Source: JACZQZ01 sp046756945 (lineage in GTDB: Bacteria; Pseudomonadota; Alphaproteobacteria; Rhodospirillales; 2-02-FULL-58-16). From it: DNA of 64,000 nt. The notes beneath the pieces were generated by a model. It did no database searches, was not told where the DNA came from, and saw nothing but the letters and a program-made list of their open reading frames with translations. This document shows, piece after piece, positions 37,108 through 46,676 of this stretch (the stretch's first letter is position 1; every line of letters begins with the position of its first letter). Position numbers and translations under genes: made by a program. The stretch spans positions 16,508-80,507 of the forward strand of contig JBHHXI010000001.1 in NCBI GenBank assembly GCA_046756945.1, read 5' to 3'.

Positions 37108-37174
37108 CCCGCCCGCCGCGTGTTTACCGCCGGCCCCGCCCGCCGCGTGTTTACCGCCGGCCCCGCCCGCCGCC
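37108..37174 (+). repeat. 27-bp tandem repeat at the tsaB 3' end
   Basis: The unit starting CCCCGCCCGCCGCGTGTTTA occurs at 37108-37134 and 37135-37161, with a 13-bp third piece at 37162-37174. It spans the tsaB stop, so on the minus strand the same reading frame meets TAA in each unit. Confidence 0.9.
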
Positions 37175-37840
37175 CGTGGCCGCCTTCGCCTGGGGAGGCC
37201 TCAGGTACAGCGGCGCCGGCGGCTCCACGGGCTCGCCCGGACGCCAGCGCAGGGCGGCGAGGCCGGCCACCGTGGCCGCGTCGGGCAGGCCGGGGGCGGC
37301 GCTGAGGGTCACCGCCACGCCCGCCTCGGCCAGCGCCCCGGCGGCGCGCGCGGCGGCATCGCCGGCGACGAGGATGCGGCGCGCCGGGACCAGTCCCCCG
37401 AGCCCGCCGAACGGCACCGCTTGCGGCGGCCCCAGGGGCGCAAGGTCGGGCGCGAAGACCTGGGCGTAGACGTCGGCCCGCTTGGAATCGAGCGCCACCA
37501 GAAGGGGATCGGCGGCCCGTTCGCCCTTGGCCACGCCATGGGCCACCGCCTCCAGGGTGGTGACGCCGAGGCACGGGACGCCGGACGCCAGCGCCATGCC
37601 CCGCGCCGCCGCCAACCCGATGCGCAGGCCGGTGAAGGCGCCCGGTCCGACGGTCACCGCCAGCAGGTCGAGGTCGGAAAATCCGCACCCGGCTTCCGCC
37701 AGGACGTCCAGGATCATGGGCATCAGGGCCTCGGACTGCCCGCGCTCCATCCGGGCGAGGCGCCGCGCGCGCACGCCGCCGTCCCACCACAGCGCCGCCG
37801 AACAGGCAGAGGTGGCGGTATCCAGAGCCAGAATCCTCAC
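37151..37840 (-). CDS. tsaB: TsaB, t6A tRNA modification partner
   Basis: A 229-residue ASKHA-fold protein that pairs with TsaD in making threonylcarbamoyl-A37 in tRNA. ILALDTATSACSAALW opens the fold and TVGPGAFTGLRIGLAAARGMA is the family signature (about 65-85). The start is GTG at 37840 with AAGGGAC upstream; the longer ATG start is not supported by similarity. The last codons fall in a tandem repeat and give the tail GGGRGRR. It is divergent from the dipeptidase gene. Confidence 0.92.
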   Translation of the reverse strand: MRILALDTATSACSAALWWDGGVRARRLARMERGQSEALMPMILDVLAEAGCGFSDLDLLAVTVGPGAFTGLRIGLAAARGMALASGVPCLGVTTLEAVAHGVAKGERAADPLLVALDSKRADVYAQVFAPDLAPLGPPQAVPFGGLGGLVPARRILVAGDAAARAAGALAEAGVAVTLSAAPGLPDAATVAGLAALRWRPGEPVEPPAPLYLRPPQAKAATGGGRGRR

Positions 37841-37923
37841 GGCGCCATGTCCCTTTCTAGTCCCACCGCGGTTATACTGCCTTTCCCCGGCCCCGGCGCG
37901 CATCGATTGTAAGGGAGCCGCTC

Positions 37924-38475
37924 ATGGCCCTTGTCGAGATCACCCCGTCCAGCCACGGCGTCGAGATTGATCTCGCCTACGCCGGGGCCGACAACTTCAC
38001 GGGCAGGCCGGTGTACCGGCGGGCCGCGTGCTATCTGCACGCCGACGCCGAACGGCTGCTCGGCCGGGCCGTCGATCTGGCGGCGGCGCAAGGGTTTCGC
38101 CTGAAGATCTTCGACGCCTTCCGTCCCACGGAGGCCCAGTGGGTGCTATGGAACCACACCCCCGATCCCGAGTTCCTGGCCGATCCGCGCCGGGGATCGC
38201 CCCACTCGCGGGGCGTGGCCGTGGACCTGACCCTCATCGACGGAGACGGACGGGAGCTGGAGATGGGCACCAGGTTCGACGCCTTCACGCCGCTTTCCCA
38301 TCACGGCAGCACGGCCGTGCCGCCACAGGCACAGGGCAGGCGCTGCCTTCTTCTCGGCCTGATGACGGCGGCGGGGTGGGACTTTTACGGCAATGAGTGG
38401 TGGCACTATCAGCTGTTCGACAGCCGCCGCTATCCCCTGCTCGCCGACGCGGAGCTGCCCGACGGGATGATGTGA
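37924..38475 (+). CDS. D-alanyl-D-alanine dipeptidase (DdpX/VanX family)
   Basis: A 183-residue zinc dipeptidase. Zinc ligands are in SPHSRGVAVDL (His and Asp, about 94-104) and EWWHYQ (His), with the catalytic Glu in the same EWWH motif; the substrate Arg is in DAFRPTEAQ. DdpX and VanX cleave D-Ala-D-Ala. In Gram-negatives this supports murein peptide recycling rather than vancomycin resistance. No signal peptide is seen, so it may be cytosolic or exported otherwise. The start is ATG with AGGGAGC before it. Confidence 0.9.
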   Translation: MALVEITPSSHGVEIDLAYAGADNFTGRPVYRRAACYLHADAERLLGRAVDLAAAQGFRLKIFDAFRPTEAQWVLWNHTPDPEFLADPRRGSPHSRGVAVDLTLIDGDGRELEMGTRFDAFTPLSHHGSTAVPPQAQGRRCLLLGLMTAAGWDFYGNEWWHYQLFDSRRYPLLADAELPDGMM

Positions 38476-38599
38476 GCGCCCGGCCAACGGGACCGCCCCC
38501 TTGGAATTGCGGCGGCGGCGGGGCCGGTGCGGCGGCGGCGGCGGATTTCACCGGGCGCGGATGACCCTTGTGCTTCGCCGCGGAAGCGGGAAGAATCCC

Positions 38600-38620
38600 G
38601 CCTGGTACCCTTTACCAGGC
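38600..38620 (+). promoter_or_regulatory. Hairpin in the deacetylase leader
   Basis: GCCTGGTA and TACCAGGC form a perfect 8-bp stem with a 5-nt loop, 34 nt before the ATG at 38655. No T-run follows. It may be a weak end for the dipeptidase transcript or a leader control site. Confidence 0.4.
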
Positions 38621-38654
38621 ACACGCACGGGGTCCGCAATACCATGAACGGCCC

Positions 38655-39722
38655 ATGAGCGCTCTTCGCGAAACACACACCGGCCTCTCCGGTCGAGCCC
38701 TGCGGCGGTGCCTCGCCGTCGTTCTGCTGGCCGCCGCCGGGTGGGCGGCCGCGCCGCCATCGGTGGCCCTGGCGGAAAATTCCGCCGTCGTGCTCATGTA
38801 CCACCGTTTCGGGGAGGGGAAGTATCCTTCCACCAACATCACCATCGCCCAGTTCGAGGCCCACATCAGGGAACTCAAGAGCGGCAAATATACGGTGCTG
38901 CCCGTGCCCGAGATCCTCGAGGCGCTGCGCCGCGGCACGCCCCTGCCCGAGCGCACCGTGGGCCTCACCATCGACGATGCCTACCTGTCCGTCTACACCC
39001 GGGCCTGGCCGCGCCTGAAAGCGGCCGGCTTCCCGTTTACCCTGTTCGTGGCCACCGATCCCCTTGACCGCAAGCAACCCGATTTCATGACCTGGGACAA
39101 CCTCCGCGAAATGGCCGGGGCCGGCGTCACCATCGGCCGTCACACCGCCTCTCACCTGCACATGCCGACGGCGAGCGGCGAACGCAACAGCCGCGACATG
39201 GCGCGCGCCGACGCGCGCTTCCGGGCAAATCTGGGGATGCGGCCCAAGCTGTTCGCCTACCCGTACGGCGAGGCCAGCCTCGCGATCCAGAAACTGGTCC
39301 GCGGAGCCGGTCTCACCGCCGCCTTCGGACAGCACTCGGGCGCCGTCGGCGGCGCCGACAACTTCTTTTACCTGCCGCGGTTCGCCATGAACGAGAAGTA
39401 CGGCGACCTTTCCCGCTTCCGCCTGGTCGCCAACACCCTGGCCCTGCCCGTCACCGACATGGTGCCCGCCGATCCGTTGATCACCGGCCCCAACCCGCCC
39501 GCCATCGGCTTCACCGTGATCGGCAACGTCACGGGCCTGCAACGGCTGACCTGCTTCGCCTCCCACGAAGGCCGGGCGAAGATCGAGCGGCTGGGGACAA
39601 CCCGGATCGAAGTGCGGGTGGGAAAGCCCTTTCCCAAGGGACGCACGCGCCTCAACTGCACCATGCCGGCCAAGGACGGCCGCTGGCGCTGGCTCGGCCG
39701 CCTGTACTACGTGCCCCGATAA
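38655..39722 (+). CDS. Exported polysaccharide deacetylase
   Basis: A 355-residue NodB-fold enzyme. A hydrophobic segment (VVLLAAAGWAAAPPSVALA, cleavage near 41) exports it. The catalytic base Asp pair lies in GLTIDDAYLS (about 97-106), and the His-x3-His metal site is in GRHTASHLHM (about 151-160). FAYPYGEAS is a later family motif. It would remove acetyl groups from an N-acetylated glycan, probably in peptidoglycan or exopolysaccharide. It ends 44 nt from the convergent Bax-type gene. Confidence 0.9.
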   Translation: MSALRETHTGLSGRALRRCLAVVLLAAAGWAAAPPSVALAENSAVVLMYHRFGEGKYPSTNITIAQFEAHIRELKSGKYTVLPVPEILEALRRGTPLPERTVGLTIDDAYLSVYTRAWPRLKAAGFPFTLFVATDPLDRKQPDFMTWDNLREMAGAGVTIGRHTASHLHMPTASGERNSRDMARADARFRANLGMRPKLFAYPYGEASLAIQKLVRGAGLTAAFGQHSGAVGGADNFFYLPRFAMNEKYGDLSRFRLVANTLALPVTDMVPADPLITGPNPPAIGFTVIGNVTGLQRLTCFASHEGRAKIERLGTTRIEVRVGKPFPKGRTRLNCTMPAKDGRWRWLGRLYYVPR

Positions 39723-39766
39723 CCGGGCACGGCCGATTTTCCTGAACGGAATTCCCTGAAAGGCGG

Positions 39767-40756
39767 CTAGATCGAGGGTTCGGCTGCCGCGCCGGACTCG
39801 CTGAGACGGGCGTCGTCCAACCGGCGCAGGCCGTTGGCCTCGATGATCGTGCGAATGGTCCTTACGTAGTCCTCGCCGCGCTGGGAGTACGCCTTCAGTT
39901 CGCCGGCCAGGGCCGTGCCGTCGACGGGGGCGCCGGCGCGCCGCATCAGCGCCCGGGCGCGGCGGAATTTCCGGTAGGCGCGATGCCGGTTGAGATTGCG
40001 AACGTAGCTCCTGACCGAATCGAGCAGGCTGTCGTAGGCCTTGATCTTGTGGGTCTTGCCCTGGTCGCGCTTGCTCGGCGTCAGGCCGCCGTCCCGCGCC
40101 GTGGTCCACATGCCGAACAGGGCGTTGCCCTCGTGGCCGAAGCGGGACGTGCCCCAGCCGCTCTCCTCCGCCGATTGGGCCAGGGCCAGGGACGGCGGGA
40201 CGATATCGACCCGGTTCAACAGCGCGTCTACGTCGCCCCGCTTGACGCGGTAGCGCTCGGCCATGACGGCGAGCCACAGCCGGTCGGTGGCGTTCAGGCG
40301 CTCACCAAGCCGCAGGTGATGGCGCAGTCGCCAAAGCCGCTGGCGGTCGGCGAGGACCTCCTCGTTGGCCTGCAGGATCAGGGGAAGAATGGTTTGAAAA
40401 AATATGGCCTTGCGCGCCGTCGCGTCGCGGACGTCGGCCAGATCGGAGGGCAGGCCGGCAAGGAAAAGGCGCGGAACGCGGCCATCGCCGGAAAGGACCG
40501 CCTGCAGATCGTAGCCCATGCGCTGGAAGGAATCGGAAAGCTTCCGCACGGTGGGCCGGACCGCTATCCCGGCCGCCGGCTGCAACCCCGGCAACTCGGA
40601 TTTTTCGGGCCGGACCGGCACCGGGACCGAGACGCGCGAAACCGCACGGGGTGCCGATGTCTCTCCGAGCGGGGGACGGATCATATTGGCCGCGACAAGA
40701 CCGGCCACCAGGATCCCGACCAGGCCCAACGCCCCATGTTCGAACTTCATCGCCAT
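39767..40756 (-). CDS. Bax/FlgJ-type glucosaminidase-like protein
   Basis: A 329-residue protein with one N-terminal membrane anchor (ALGLVGILVAGLVAANMI, about 8-25). The C-terminal two-thirds is a glucosaminidase-like domain: SLALAQSAEESGWGTSRFGHE (Glu likely catalytic), GNALFGMWTT and KAYDSLLDSVRSYVRNLNRH split by family loops. Bax of E. coli has this layout. It likely cuts or binds peptidoglycan from the periplasmic side. ATG 40756 was chosen; 40810 would add 18 residues ahead of MAMKFEHG. Confidence 0.85.
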   Translation of the reverse strand: MAMKFEHGALGLVGILVAGLVAANMIRPPLGETSAPRAVSRVSVPVPVRPEKSELPGLQPAAGIAVRPTVRKLSDSFQRMGYDLQAVLSGDGRVPRLFLAGLPSDLADVRDATARKAIFFQTILPLILQANEEVLADRQRLWRLRHHLRLGERLNATDRLWLAVMAERYRVKRGDVDALLNRVDIVPPSLALAQSAEESGWGTSRFGHEGNALFGMWTTARDGGLTPSKRDQGKTHKIKAYDSLLDSVRSYVRNLNRHRAYRKFRRARALMRRAGAPVDGTALAGELKAYSQRGEDYVRTIRTIIEANGLRRLDDARLSESGAAAEPSI

Positions 40757-40810
40757 ATACAGCCGCCTGTTCCGGTTAACAAAAAAGGCCCCCAATTCCG
40801 CCGGAAACAA

Positions 40811-40987
40811 ACGCCTTTCAGCCCTTGTTCACGGGTTCATCATGCGGAAAAGGGGGTCCGAAATTGAGGACGTATTTTAATAAAATTTTAACTAAATTGC
40901 CAGGGGTTTTTTCACCCGCCCGGGGGGCGGCGCGACCCCCGGCGGCCGGGCCGCGGACCCCGGCGGCCCGGACTTTCGTTACGGAAA
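40811..40987. other. Bax-gene upstream spacer
   Basis: This holds an AT-rich block (about 40870-40905) that is probably the promoter for the Bax-type gene, though no clear -35/-10 pair stands out, and a GC-rich inverted-repeat patch at 40915-40975. No gene was seen. Confidence 0.4.
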
Positions 40988-41026
40988 AGAAACGAAAATG
41001 CCCGCCGACGCGCCTTCAGGCGGGCA
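40988..41026 (-). terminator. Rho-independent terminator of trpS
   Basis: TGCCCGCC (41026-41019) pairs perfectly with GGCGGGCA (41006-40999), followed by TTTTCGTTTC. The left arm includes the last codons of trpS (Leu-Pro-Ala-stop). Confidence 0.88.
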
Positions 41027-42014
41027 GGAAGCCGACGATGGCCTGGACCTCCTTGAGGATCGGCTCGGCCAGGGCGCGGGCCCGCTGGCTGCCGTCGCGC
41101 AAAACCCCGTCGACGTAGGCCTCGTCGCCCATCAGGCGCCGCATTTCGTCCTGAATGGGCGCCAGCACGGACACCGCCAGATCGGCCAGGTCCTGCTTGA
41201 AGGCGGAGAACTGTCCGCCGCCGACCCGGGCGCAGGCGTCCTCGATGGAGATGTCCGACAGCGCCGCGTAGATGCCCATCAGGTTGGCCGCCTCGGGGCG
41301 GCCGTCGAACCCGGCCGGGGTTTCCGGCAGGGGATGGGGATCGGTCTTGGCCTTGCGGAATTTCCTGGCGATGTCGTCGGCGCCGTCGGTCATCTCGATG
41401 CGGGAATACGCCGAAGCGTCCGATTTGCTCATTTTCCTGGTTCCGTCGCGGAGCGACATGACGCGGGTGCCGGAGCCGAATATCAACGGCTCCACCGGCG
41501 GAAAGAAATCGACGCCGAAATCGGTGTTGAACTTCTGGGCGATGTCGCGGGTGAGTTCCAGGTGCTGCTTCTGGTCCTCGCCGACGGGCACATGGGTCGC
41601 CTTGTACAGCAGGATGTCGGCGGCCATGAGGTTGGGGTACGCGAACAGGCCGACGGAGGCGTTTTCCCGGTGCTTGCCCGCCTTTTCCTTGAACTGGGTC
41701 ATGCGGTTGAGCCAGCCGAGGCGGGCCACGCAGTTGAAGATCCAGGCCAGCTCCGCGTGCGCCGGCACCTGGCTCTGGACGAAGATGATGTTGCGCTCGG
41801 GCGCGATGCCCGAAGCCATCATGGCGGCCGCCACCTCGCGCGTGTTGGCGACCAGCTCCCCGGGCTCCTGCCAGGCCGTGATCGCATGCAGGTCGACGAC
41901 GCAGAATATGCAGTCGTACTCGTCCTGCAGCCGCACCCAGTTGCGGATGGCGCCCAGGTAGTTGCCGAGATGCAGGTTTCCGGTGGGCTGCACGCCCGAG
42001 AAAATGCGTTTCAT
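41016..42014 (-). CDS. trpS: Tryptophanyl-tRNA synthetase
   Basis: A 332-residue class I aminoacyl-tRNA synthetase. The nucleotide motif appears as [11 protein letters not shown] (about 12-22) and [10 protein letters not shown] near residue 198; the tryptophan pocket includes [18 protein letters not shown] is the standard N-terminus. Its stop lies in the terminator stem, and it follows murJ by 124 nt, as part of the mutS-glnD-murJ-trpS neighbourhood. Confidence 0.96.
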   Translation of the reverse strand: MKRIFSGVQPTGNLHLGNYLGAIRNWVRLQDEYDCIFCVVDLHAITAWQEPGELVANTREVAAAMMASGIAPERNIIFVQSQVPAHAELAWIFNCVARLGWLNRMTQFKEKAGKHRENASVGLFAYPNLMAADILLYKATHVPVGEDQKQHLELTRDIAQKFNTDFGVDFFPPVEPLIFGSGTRVMSLRDGTRKMSKSDASAYSRIEMTDGADDIARKFRKAKTDPHPLPETPAGFDGRPEAANLMGIYAALSDISIEDACARVGGGQFSAFKQDLADLAVSVLAPIQDEMRRLMGDEAYVDGVLRDGSQRARALAEPILKEVQAIVGFLPA

Positions 42015-42138
42015 GGTCCGGCCTCCCGTGCACCCCCCGGCGGCCGCGCGGGCGTCGCCGGCAAACCGTTGCCGTGGGGTACACCCCCCGTTCCCCCCGG
42101 GGAAAGCGGCGGTGTTATGGCCCGTCGGGCCGTGGCGG

Positions 42139-43692
42139 TCAAGCCGCGTCCTCGCCGCGCATCAGGCTGCGCACGTCTTTAACGGCGGCGGCGCCGGCCA
42201 CCTGCGCCAACCCGGCGAAGACCACCAGCCCGCCGACGACCAGCGCGGCCAGGGCGGTGATCCGCTGCACCGCGTCCCCGGCCAGCGCGCCTTCCAGCCC
42301 CCACATGGCGAACGCCAGCAGCGCCGCCATGCCGGCGCTGGCCAACGCCATCCGCGGCAGCCGGCGTTTCAGCCGGGCATCGATCTCCAGGTGTCCGCGC
42401 CGGCGCAGGATCACGGCCAGCAGCCCGGCGTTGAGCCACGACGAGATCACCGTCGCCATGGCGATGCCGACGTGCTTGAACGGGCCCATCAACAGAAGGT
42501 TCAGCACCAGGTTGGTGACCAGGGCGAGGGCGGCCACCTTGACCGGCGTTGCCGTGTCCTCGCGGGCGAAGTAGGCGGGCGCCAGCGCCTTGACCAGCAC
42601 ATAGGCGGGCAGGCCGGCGGCGTAGACGGCCAGCGCCGCCGCCGTCGCCCGCACCTCGGCCGGGCCGAAGGCGCCGCGCTCGAACAGCACGGCGATGACC
42701 GGACCGGCCATGACGATCAGCGCGGCCGCCGCCGGCAGGGTCAGCAGGAAGGCGAACTCGAGCGCCCGGTTCTGGCTGTGCATGGCGGCGCCCGCCTGGC
42801 CGCCGCGCAACTGGCGGCTCAGCATGGGCAGCAGCGCCGTGCCCACGGCGACGCCGACGATGCCCAGGGGCAACTGGTTCACCCGGTCGGCGTAGAACAG
42901 GTACGAGATCGACCCCGACGGCAGCAGCGAGGCGATGACCGTGTCGATGAGCAGGTTGATCTGGTAAATCCCCGCCCCCACCGCCACCGGCAGGATGCGC
43001 CGCGCCAGCAGCCGGACCCTGGGCGTCAGGCGCGGGCGCGGCAGGCGCAGGGGCATTCCGGCGCGCACGCAGTGCGCCAGCATCCAGACGAACTGCGCCA
43101 TGCCGGCGACGGCGACGCCCCAGGCCAGCGCATGGCCCGGCGTCTCCGTCATCGGACTGAGCCAGAGAACGGCGCCGATCAGGCAGACGTTAAGCAGGAT
43201 CGGCGTCGCCGCCGCCGCCCAGAAACGGCCCAGCGAATTCAACACCCCGGCCATCAGGGACACCAGCGAGACGAACAGAAGGTAGGGAAACGTGATGCGC
43301 GTGAGCTGCACCGCCAGGTCGAACTTGGCCGGATCGCTGACGAACCCGGGCGCGAATCCGTACATGAGCACCGGCATGGCCAACTGCACGGCGGCGACGA
43401 AGACCAGCAGCGTCCACAGCAGCACGCTCAGCGCCTGCTCGGCGAAGGCGCGCGCCGCGTCCTTTCCGTCGGTCTCCACCAGTCCGGCGAACAGGGGCAC
43501 GAAGGCGGCGGCGAAGGCGCCCTCGGCGAACAGGCGGCGGAACAGGTTGGGAAACTTGAAGGCGACGAAAAACACGTCGGCCACCGGCCCGGCGCCGAGC
43601 ATGAAGGCGATCAGGATGTCGCGGGCGAACCCGAGGACACGGCTGACCATGGTCAGGCCGCCGACGGTGGCGATGGAGCGCAGAAGGACCAT
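42139..43692 (-). CDS. murJ: Lipid II flippase MurJ
   Basis: A 517-residue inner-membrane flippase with about 14 membrane segments. Early segments hold [17 protein letters not shown] and AFVPLFAGL; the positively charged residues in the first segments are typical of MurJ. It moves lipid-linked peptidoglycan precursor from cytosol to periplasm. ATG 43692 begins [12 protein letters not shown]. It lies between glnD (90 nt) and trpS. Confidence 0.94.
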   Translation of the reverse strand: MVLLRSIATVGGLTMVSRVLGFARDILIAFMLGAGPVADVFFVAFKFPNLFRRLFAEGAFAAAFVPLFAGLVETDGKDAARAFAEQALSVLLWTLLVFVAAVQLAMPVLMYGFAPGFVSDPAKFDLAVQLTRITFPYLLFVSLVSLMAGVLNSLGRFWAAAATPILLNVCLIGAVLWLSPMTETPGHALAWGVAVAGMAQFVWMLAHCVRAGMPLRLPRPRLTPRVRLLARRILPVAVGAGIYQINLLIDTVIASLLPSGSISYLFYADRVNQLPLGIVGVAVGTALLPMLSRQLRGGQAGAAMHSQNRALEFAFLLTLPAAAALIVMAGPVIAVLFERGAFGPAEVRATAAALAVYAAGLPAYVLVKALAPAYFAREDTATPVKVAALALVTNLVLNLLLMGPFKHVGIAMATVISSWLNAGLLAVILRRRGHLEIDARLKRRLPRMALASAGMAALLAFAMWGLEGALAGDAVQRITALAALVVGGLVVFAGLAQVAGAAAVKDVRSLMRGEDAA

Positions 43693-43782
43693 GGGGTTGT
43701 CTAACGGTTTTTCACGGCGGCGAAAAGGCGGCGCCGGGGGGGCGCGACGGGCGGGTGCCCGAAGCGGGCGGCGGGGCGGCGC

Positions 43783-46569
43783 CTATTCCGCCGCCGCCAC
43801 ACCCTCGGCGGGGGCGGTGTCCTTGTCGCCCGCGGGGACAATGGCCGCCAGGAGGCGGTTTTCGATGACGCTCAGCTTGTCCTTGCGCTCCACTTTCAGC
43901 CCGAACACGTCCTTGACGTAGAACACGTCGACCACGCGCTCGCCGTAGGTGGAGATGTGGGCGCTGGCGATCTGCAGGCCGAGCCCGGTCAGCGCCGCGG
44001 TGACATCGTGGAGGAACCCCGGCCGGTCGCGGCCGTTGACCTCGATCACCGTGTGCCGCGCGCTGGCCGCGTTGTCCACCAGCACGCGCGGCGGCACCTT
44101 GAAGACGCCGGTGCGGCTGGGCAGGCCGCGGCGCCGCACGGTCTCCAGTTCCCGGGCCGGGTGCAGCCGTCCCGACAACGCGTCCTCGATGCGCTTCCAC
44201 AGCCTTTTCAGGCGTTCCGGATTGTCGAAGGGGCCGCCGCGGGAGTCCTGGATGGTGAAGGTGTCGAGCGCCATGCCGTTGGCCAGGGTCAGGATCTTGG
44301 CATCGACGATGGAGGCGGCGCCAAGGGCCATGGCCCCGGCGATGCGGGCAAAGAGACCCGGGTGATCGGGGGTGTAGATGATGATTTCCGTGACCGCGCG
44401 GGACGCATCGACGTGGGTTTCGATATGCAGCTCCAGGCCGCCGCGTTCCGCCTTGCGCACCAGGTCGGCGTGGCGGACATGGGTATCGGTGTCGAAGCTC
44501 AACCAGTAATCCGCGTAGCCGCGCCCGATGTGTTCCTCCATTTCCGCAGGGTCCCAGCCGGCAAGCCGGTCGCGCAGGGCCGCCTTGGCGTTTTCGACGC
44601 GGGCGGCGCGGCGCTCGGCGGGGACGTCGCCGGCCATCTCTTCGTGGGCGCGCCAGTAGAGTTCCCTGAGCAGCGTCGCCTTCCAGCCGTTCCACACGCC
44701 GGGCCCGACGGCGCGGATGTCGGCCACGGTCAGGATCAACAGCAGGCGCAGGCGTTCCGGGGACTGCACCGCGGCGACGAAGTCGCTGACCGTTTTCAGG
44801 TTGTCGATATCGCGCTTGAACGCCGTCGCGCTCATCAGCAGATGGTGGCGCACCAGCCACGAGACCGTTTCCGTTTCCCACTCATTGAGGCCAAGGCGCG
44901 GGCCAAGCTTTTCGGCGATGCCGGCGCCGATCTCGGAATGGTCGCCGCCCCGGCCCTTGGCGATGTCGTGGAGCAGCAGCGCCAGATAAAGCACCTGGCG
45001 CGACTGCACCTCGGCGATCACCGCCGTGGATACCGGGTGGTCGTCTTTCAGCTCGCCCTTTTCGATGCGGTGGAGGACGCCGATGGCGCGGATGGTGTGC
45101 TCGTCCACCGTATAGACATGGTACATGTCGTACTGCATCTGGGCGACGACGCGCCCGAAATCGGGGATGAAACGCCCGAAGACGCCGGCCTCGTTCAGGC
45201 GCTTGAGGGCCGTTTCGGGGTCTTCGCGCGAGGTCAGGATCTCCATGAACAGGCGGTTGGCTTCGGCATCGGCCCTGAGCCCCCTGTCGATCAGTTTCAG
45301 GTTCTGGGTGACCAGGCGCAGGGCGTCGGGATGGATATCGAGCCCGTGACGCTGGGCCTCGTGGAACAGGCGAAGCAGCTTGACCGGGTCCTTGACGAAG
45401 GCGTCGTCGGCCTCGACCGTCAGGCGGTTGCCGTCGACGCGGAACCCGTCGACGCCGCGCCGGCGAAACGACAGCGAGGGGAAGCGGAACCGTTGCCGGC
45501 GCTTCTTGTGACGCTCCTCCAGGACCGCGCACAGGACGCGGGTCAGGTCGCCGACGTCCTTGGCGATCAGGAAGTAGTGCTTCATGACCCGCTCGACCCC
45601 GCGGGTGCCGGCATGGTCGGTGTAGCCCAGGCGCTCGCCGATGGCGCCCTGGACGTTGAAGGTGAGGCGCTCTTCGGCGCGCCCGGCCAGGTAATGGAGG
45701 TGGCAGCGCACCGTCCACAGGAATTTCTCGGCCTTGGCGAAACGCCGGGCGTCGCGGGCGGTGAACACGCCAAGCTTCACCAGTTCCTTCATGTCGTCGA
45801 CGCGGTAGAGGTACTTGGCGATCCAGAACAGGGTCTGCAGGTCGCGCAGGCCCCCCTTGCCCTCCTTGATGTTGGGCTCCAGCACATAGCGGGTGTCGCC
45901 CATGCGCTCGTGCCGGGCGTCGCGCTCGGCCAGCTTGGCGTCGACGAAGTCGGCGCCGCTGCCCTTGACGATGTCCTTGGCGAAACGGGCCTTGAACGCG
46001 TTGAACTGCTCCTTGTCCCCCCATACCCACCGCGCCTCGAGCAGGCTGGTGCGGATGGTCAGGTCGCCGCGCGCCAGGCGGATGGCGTCTTCCACGGTAC
46101 GGGTGGCGTGGCCCACCGTCAGCCCCAGGTCCCAGAGCATATAGAGCATGTACTCGACCATCTGCTCGGTGTGGGGGGTGCGCTTGTAGGGCAGCACGAA
46201 CATCAGGTCGATGTCGGAATGGGGCGCCAGCTCGCCGCGGCCGTAGCCGCCCGTGGCGACCACCGAGAGCTGGTCGCCGGGCATCGGGTTGGCCGCCGGA
46301 TAGACGTACTTGAGGGCGAAATCGTGGATCGTGCGCACCAGCTGGTCGATGAGGTAGGCGTTGGCGTGCAGGACGTCCGCGCCCGGCGCGCCCTCGTCTT
46401 CGAAGCGGCGGCGAATCTCGGCCCGGCCCTTGCCCAGGGCGTCCTTGAAGATCTCCAGGACCCGGGCCTGGGTCTTCGCCGAGTAGCCGGACCACCCGAC
46501 CAGATCGTCGAGGGCGGCGACCAGGGTTCCGCGGTCGATGATGGCGCGCCGTTTGCTGATGTGGACCAT
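43783..46569 (-). CDS. glnD: Bifunctional uridylyltransferase/uridylyl-removing enzyme GlnD
   Basis: A 928-residue nitrogen sensor that adds or removes UMP on PII proteins. The nucleotidyltransferase domain has TGGYGRGELAPHSDIDLMFV (about 106-125). An HD domain has LLHDIAKGRGGDHSEIG (about 517-533), and two C-terminal ACT domains start near IIIYTPDHPGLFARIAG and VIEVNGRDRPGFLHDV. ATG 46569 was chosen, with an upstream start adding 28 unlike residues. A perfect TATAAT (46598-46603, minus) sits 29 nt before it without a good -35. Confidence 0.95.
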   Translation of the reverse strand: MVHISKRRAIIDRGTLVAALDDLVGWSGYSAKTQARVLEIFKDALGKGRAEIRRRFEDEGAPGADVLHANAYLIDQLVRTIHDFALKYVYPAANPMPGDQLSVVATGGYGRGELAPHSDIDLMFVLPYKRTPHTEQMVEYMLYMLWDLGLTVGHATRTVEDAIRLARGDLTIRTSLLEARWVWGDKEQFNAFKARFAKDIVKGSGADFVDAKLAERDARHERMGDTRYVLEPNIKEGKGGLRDLQTLFWIAKYLYRVDDMKELVKLGVFTARDARRFAKAEKFLWTVRCHLHYLAGRAEERLTFNVQGAIGERLGYTDHAGTRGVERVMKHYFLIAKDVGDLTRVLCAVLEERHKKRRQRFRFPSLSFRRRGVDGFRVDGNRLTVEADDAFVKDPVKLLRLFHEAQRHGLDIHPDALRLVTQNLKLIDRGLRADAEANRLFMEILTSREDPETALKRLNEAGVFGRFIPDFGRVVAQMQYDMYHVYTVDEHTIRAIGVLHRIEKGELKDDHPVSTAVIAEVQSRQVLYLALLLHDIAKGRGGDHSEIGAGIAEKLGPRLGLNEWETETVSWLVRHHLLMSATAFKRDIDNLKTVSDFVAAVQSPERLRLLLILTVADIRAVGPGVWNGWKATLLRELYWRAHEEMAGDVPAERRAARVENAKAALRDRLAGWDPAEMEEHIGRGYADYWLSFDTDTHVRHADLVRKAERGGLELHIETHVDASRAVTEIIIYTPDHPGLFARIAGAMALGAASIVDAKILTLANGMALDTFTIQDSRGGPFDNPERLKRLWKRIEDALSGRLHPARELETVRRRGLPSRTGVFKVPPRVLVDNAASARHTVIEVNGRDRPGFLHDVTAALTGLGLQIASAHISTYGERVVDVFYVKDVFGLKVERKDKLSVIENRLLAAIVPAGDKDTAPAEGVAAAE

Positions 46570-46676
46570 GGCTGTTTCGAAAATTTCCCCTGCACGTATT
46601 ATAGGGAAGGGGCTGGCCCCGTACCTCTTCTTTCTCGGGGCGCGTGCCACCAACCGGGCCCGGGCGGGAGGAAGGG

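Noticed and set aside
37924..38475. VanX-like dipeptidase as a sign of vancomycin resistance
   Set aside because: No vanH/vanA or regulator genes nearby; such genes in Gram-negatives usually serve peptide recycling.
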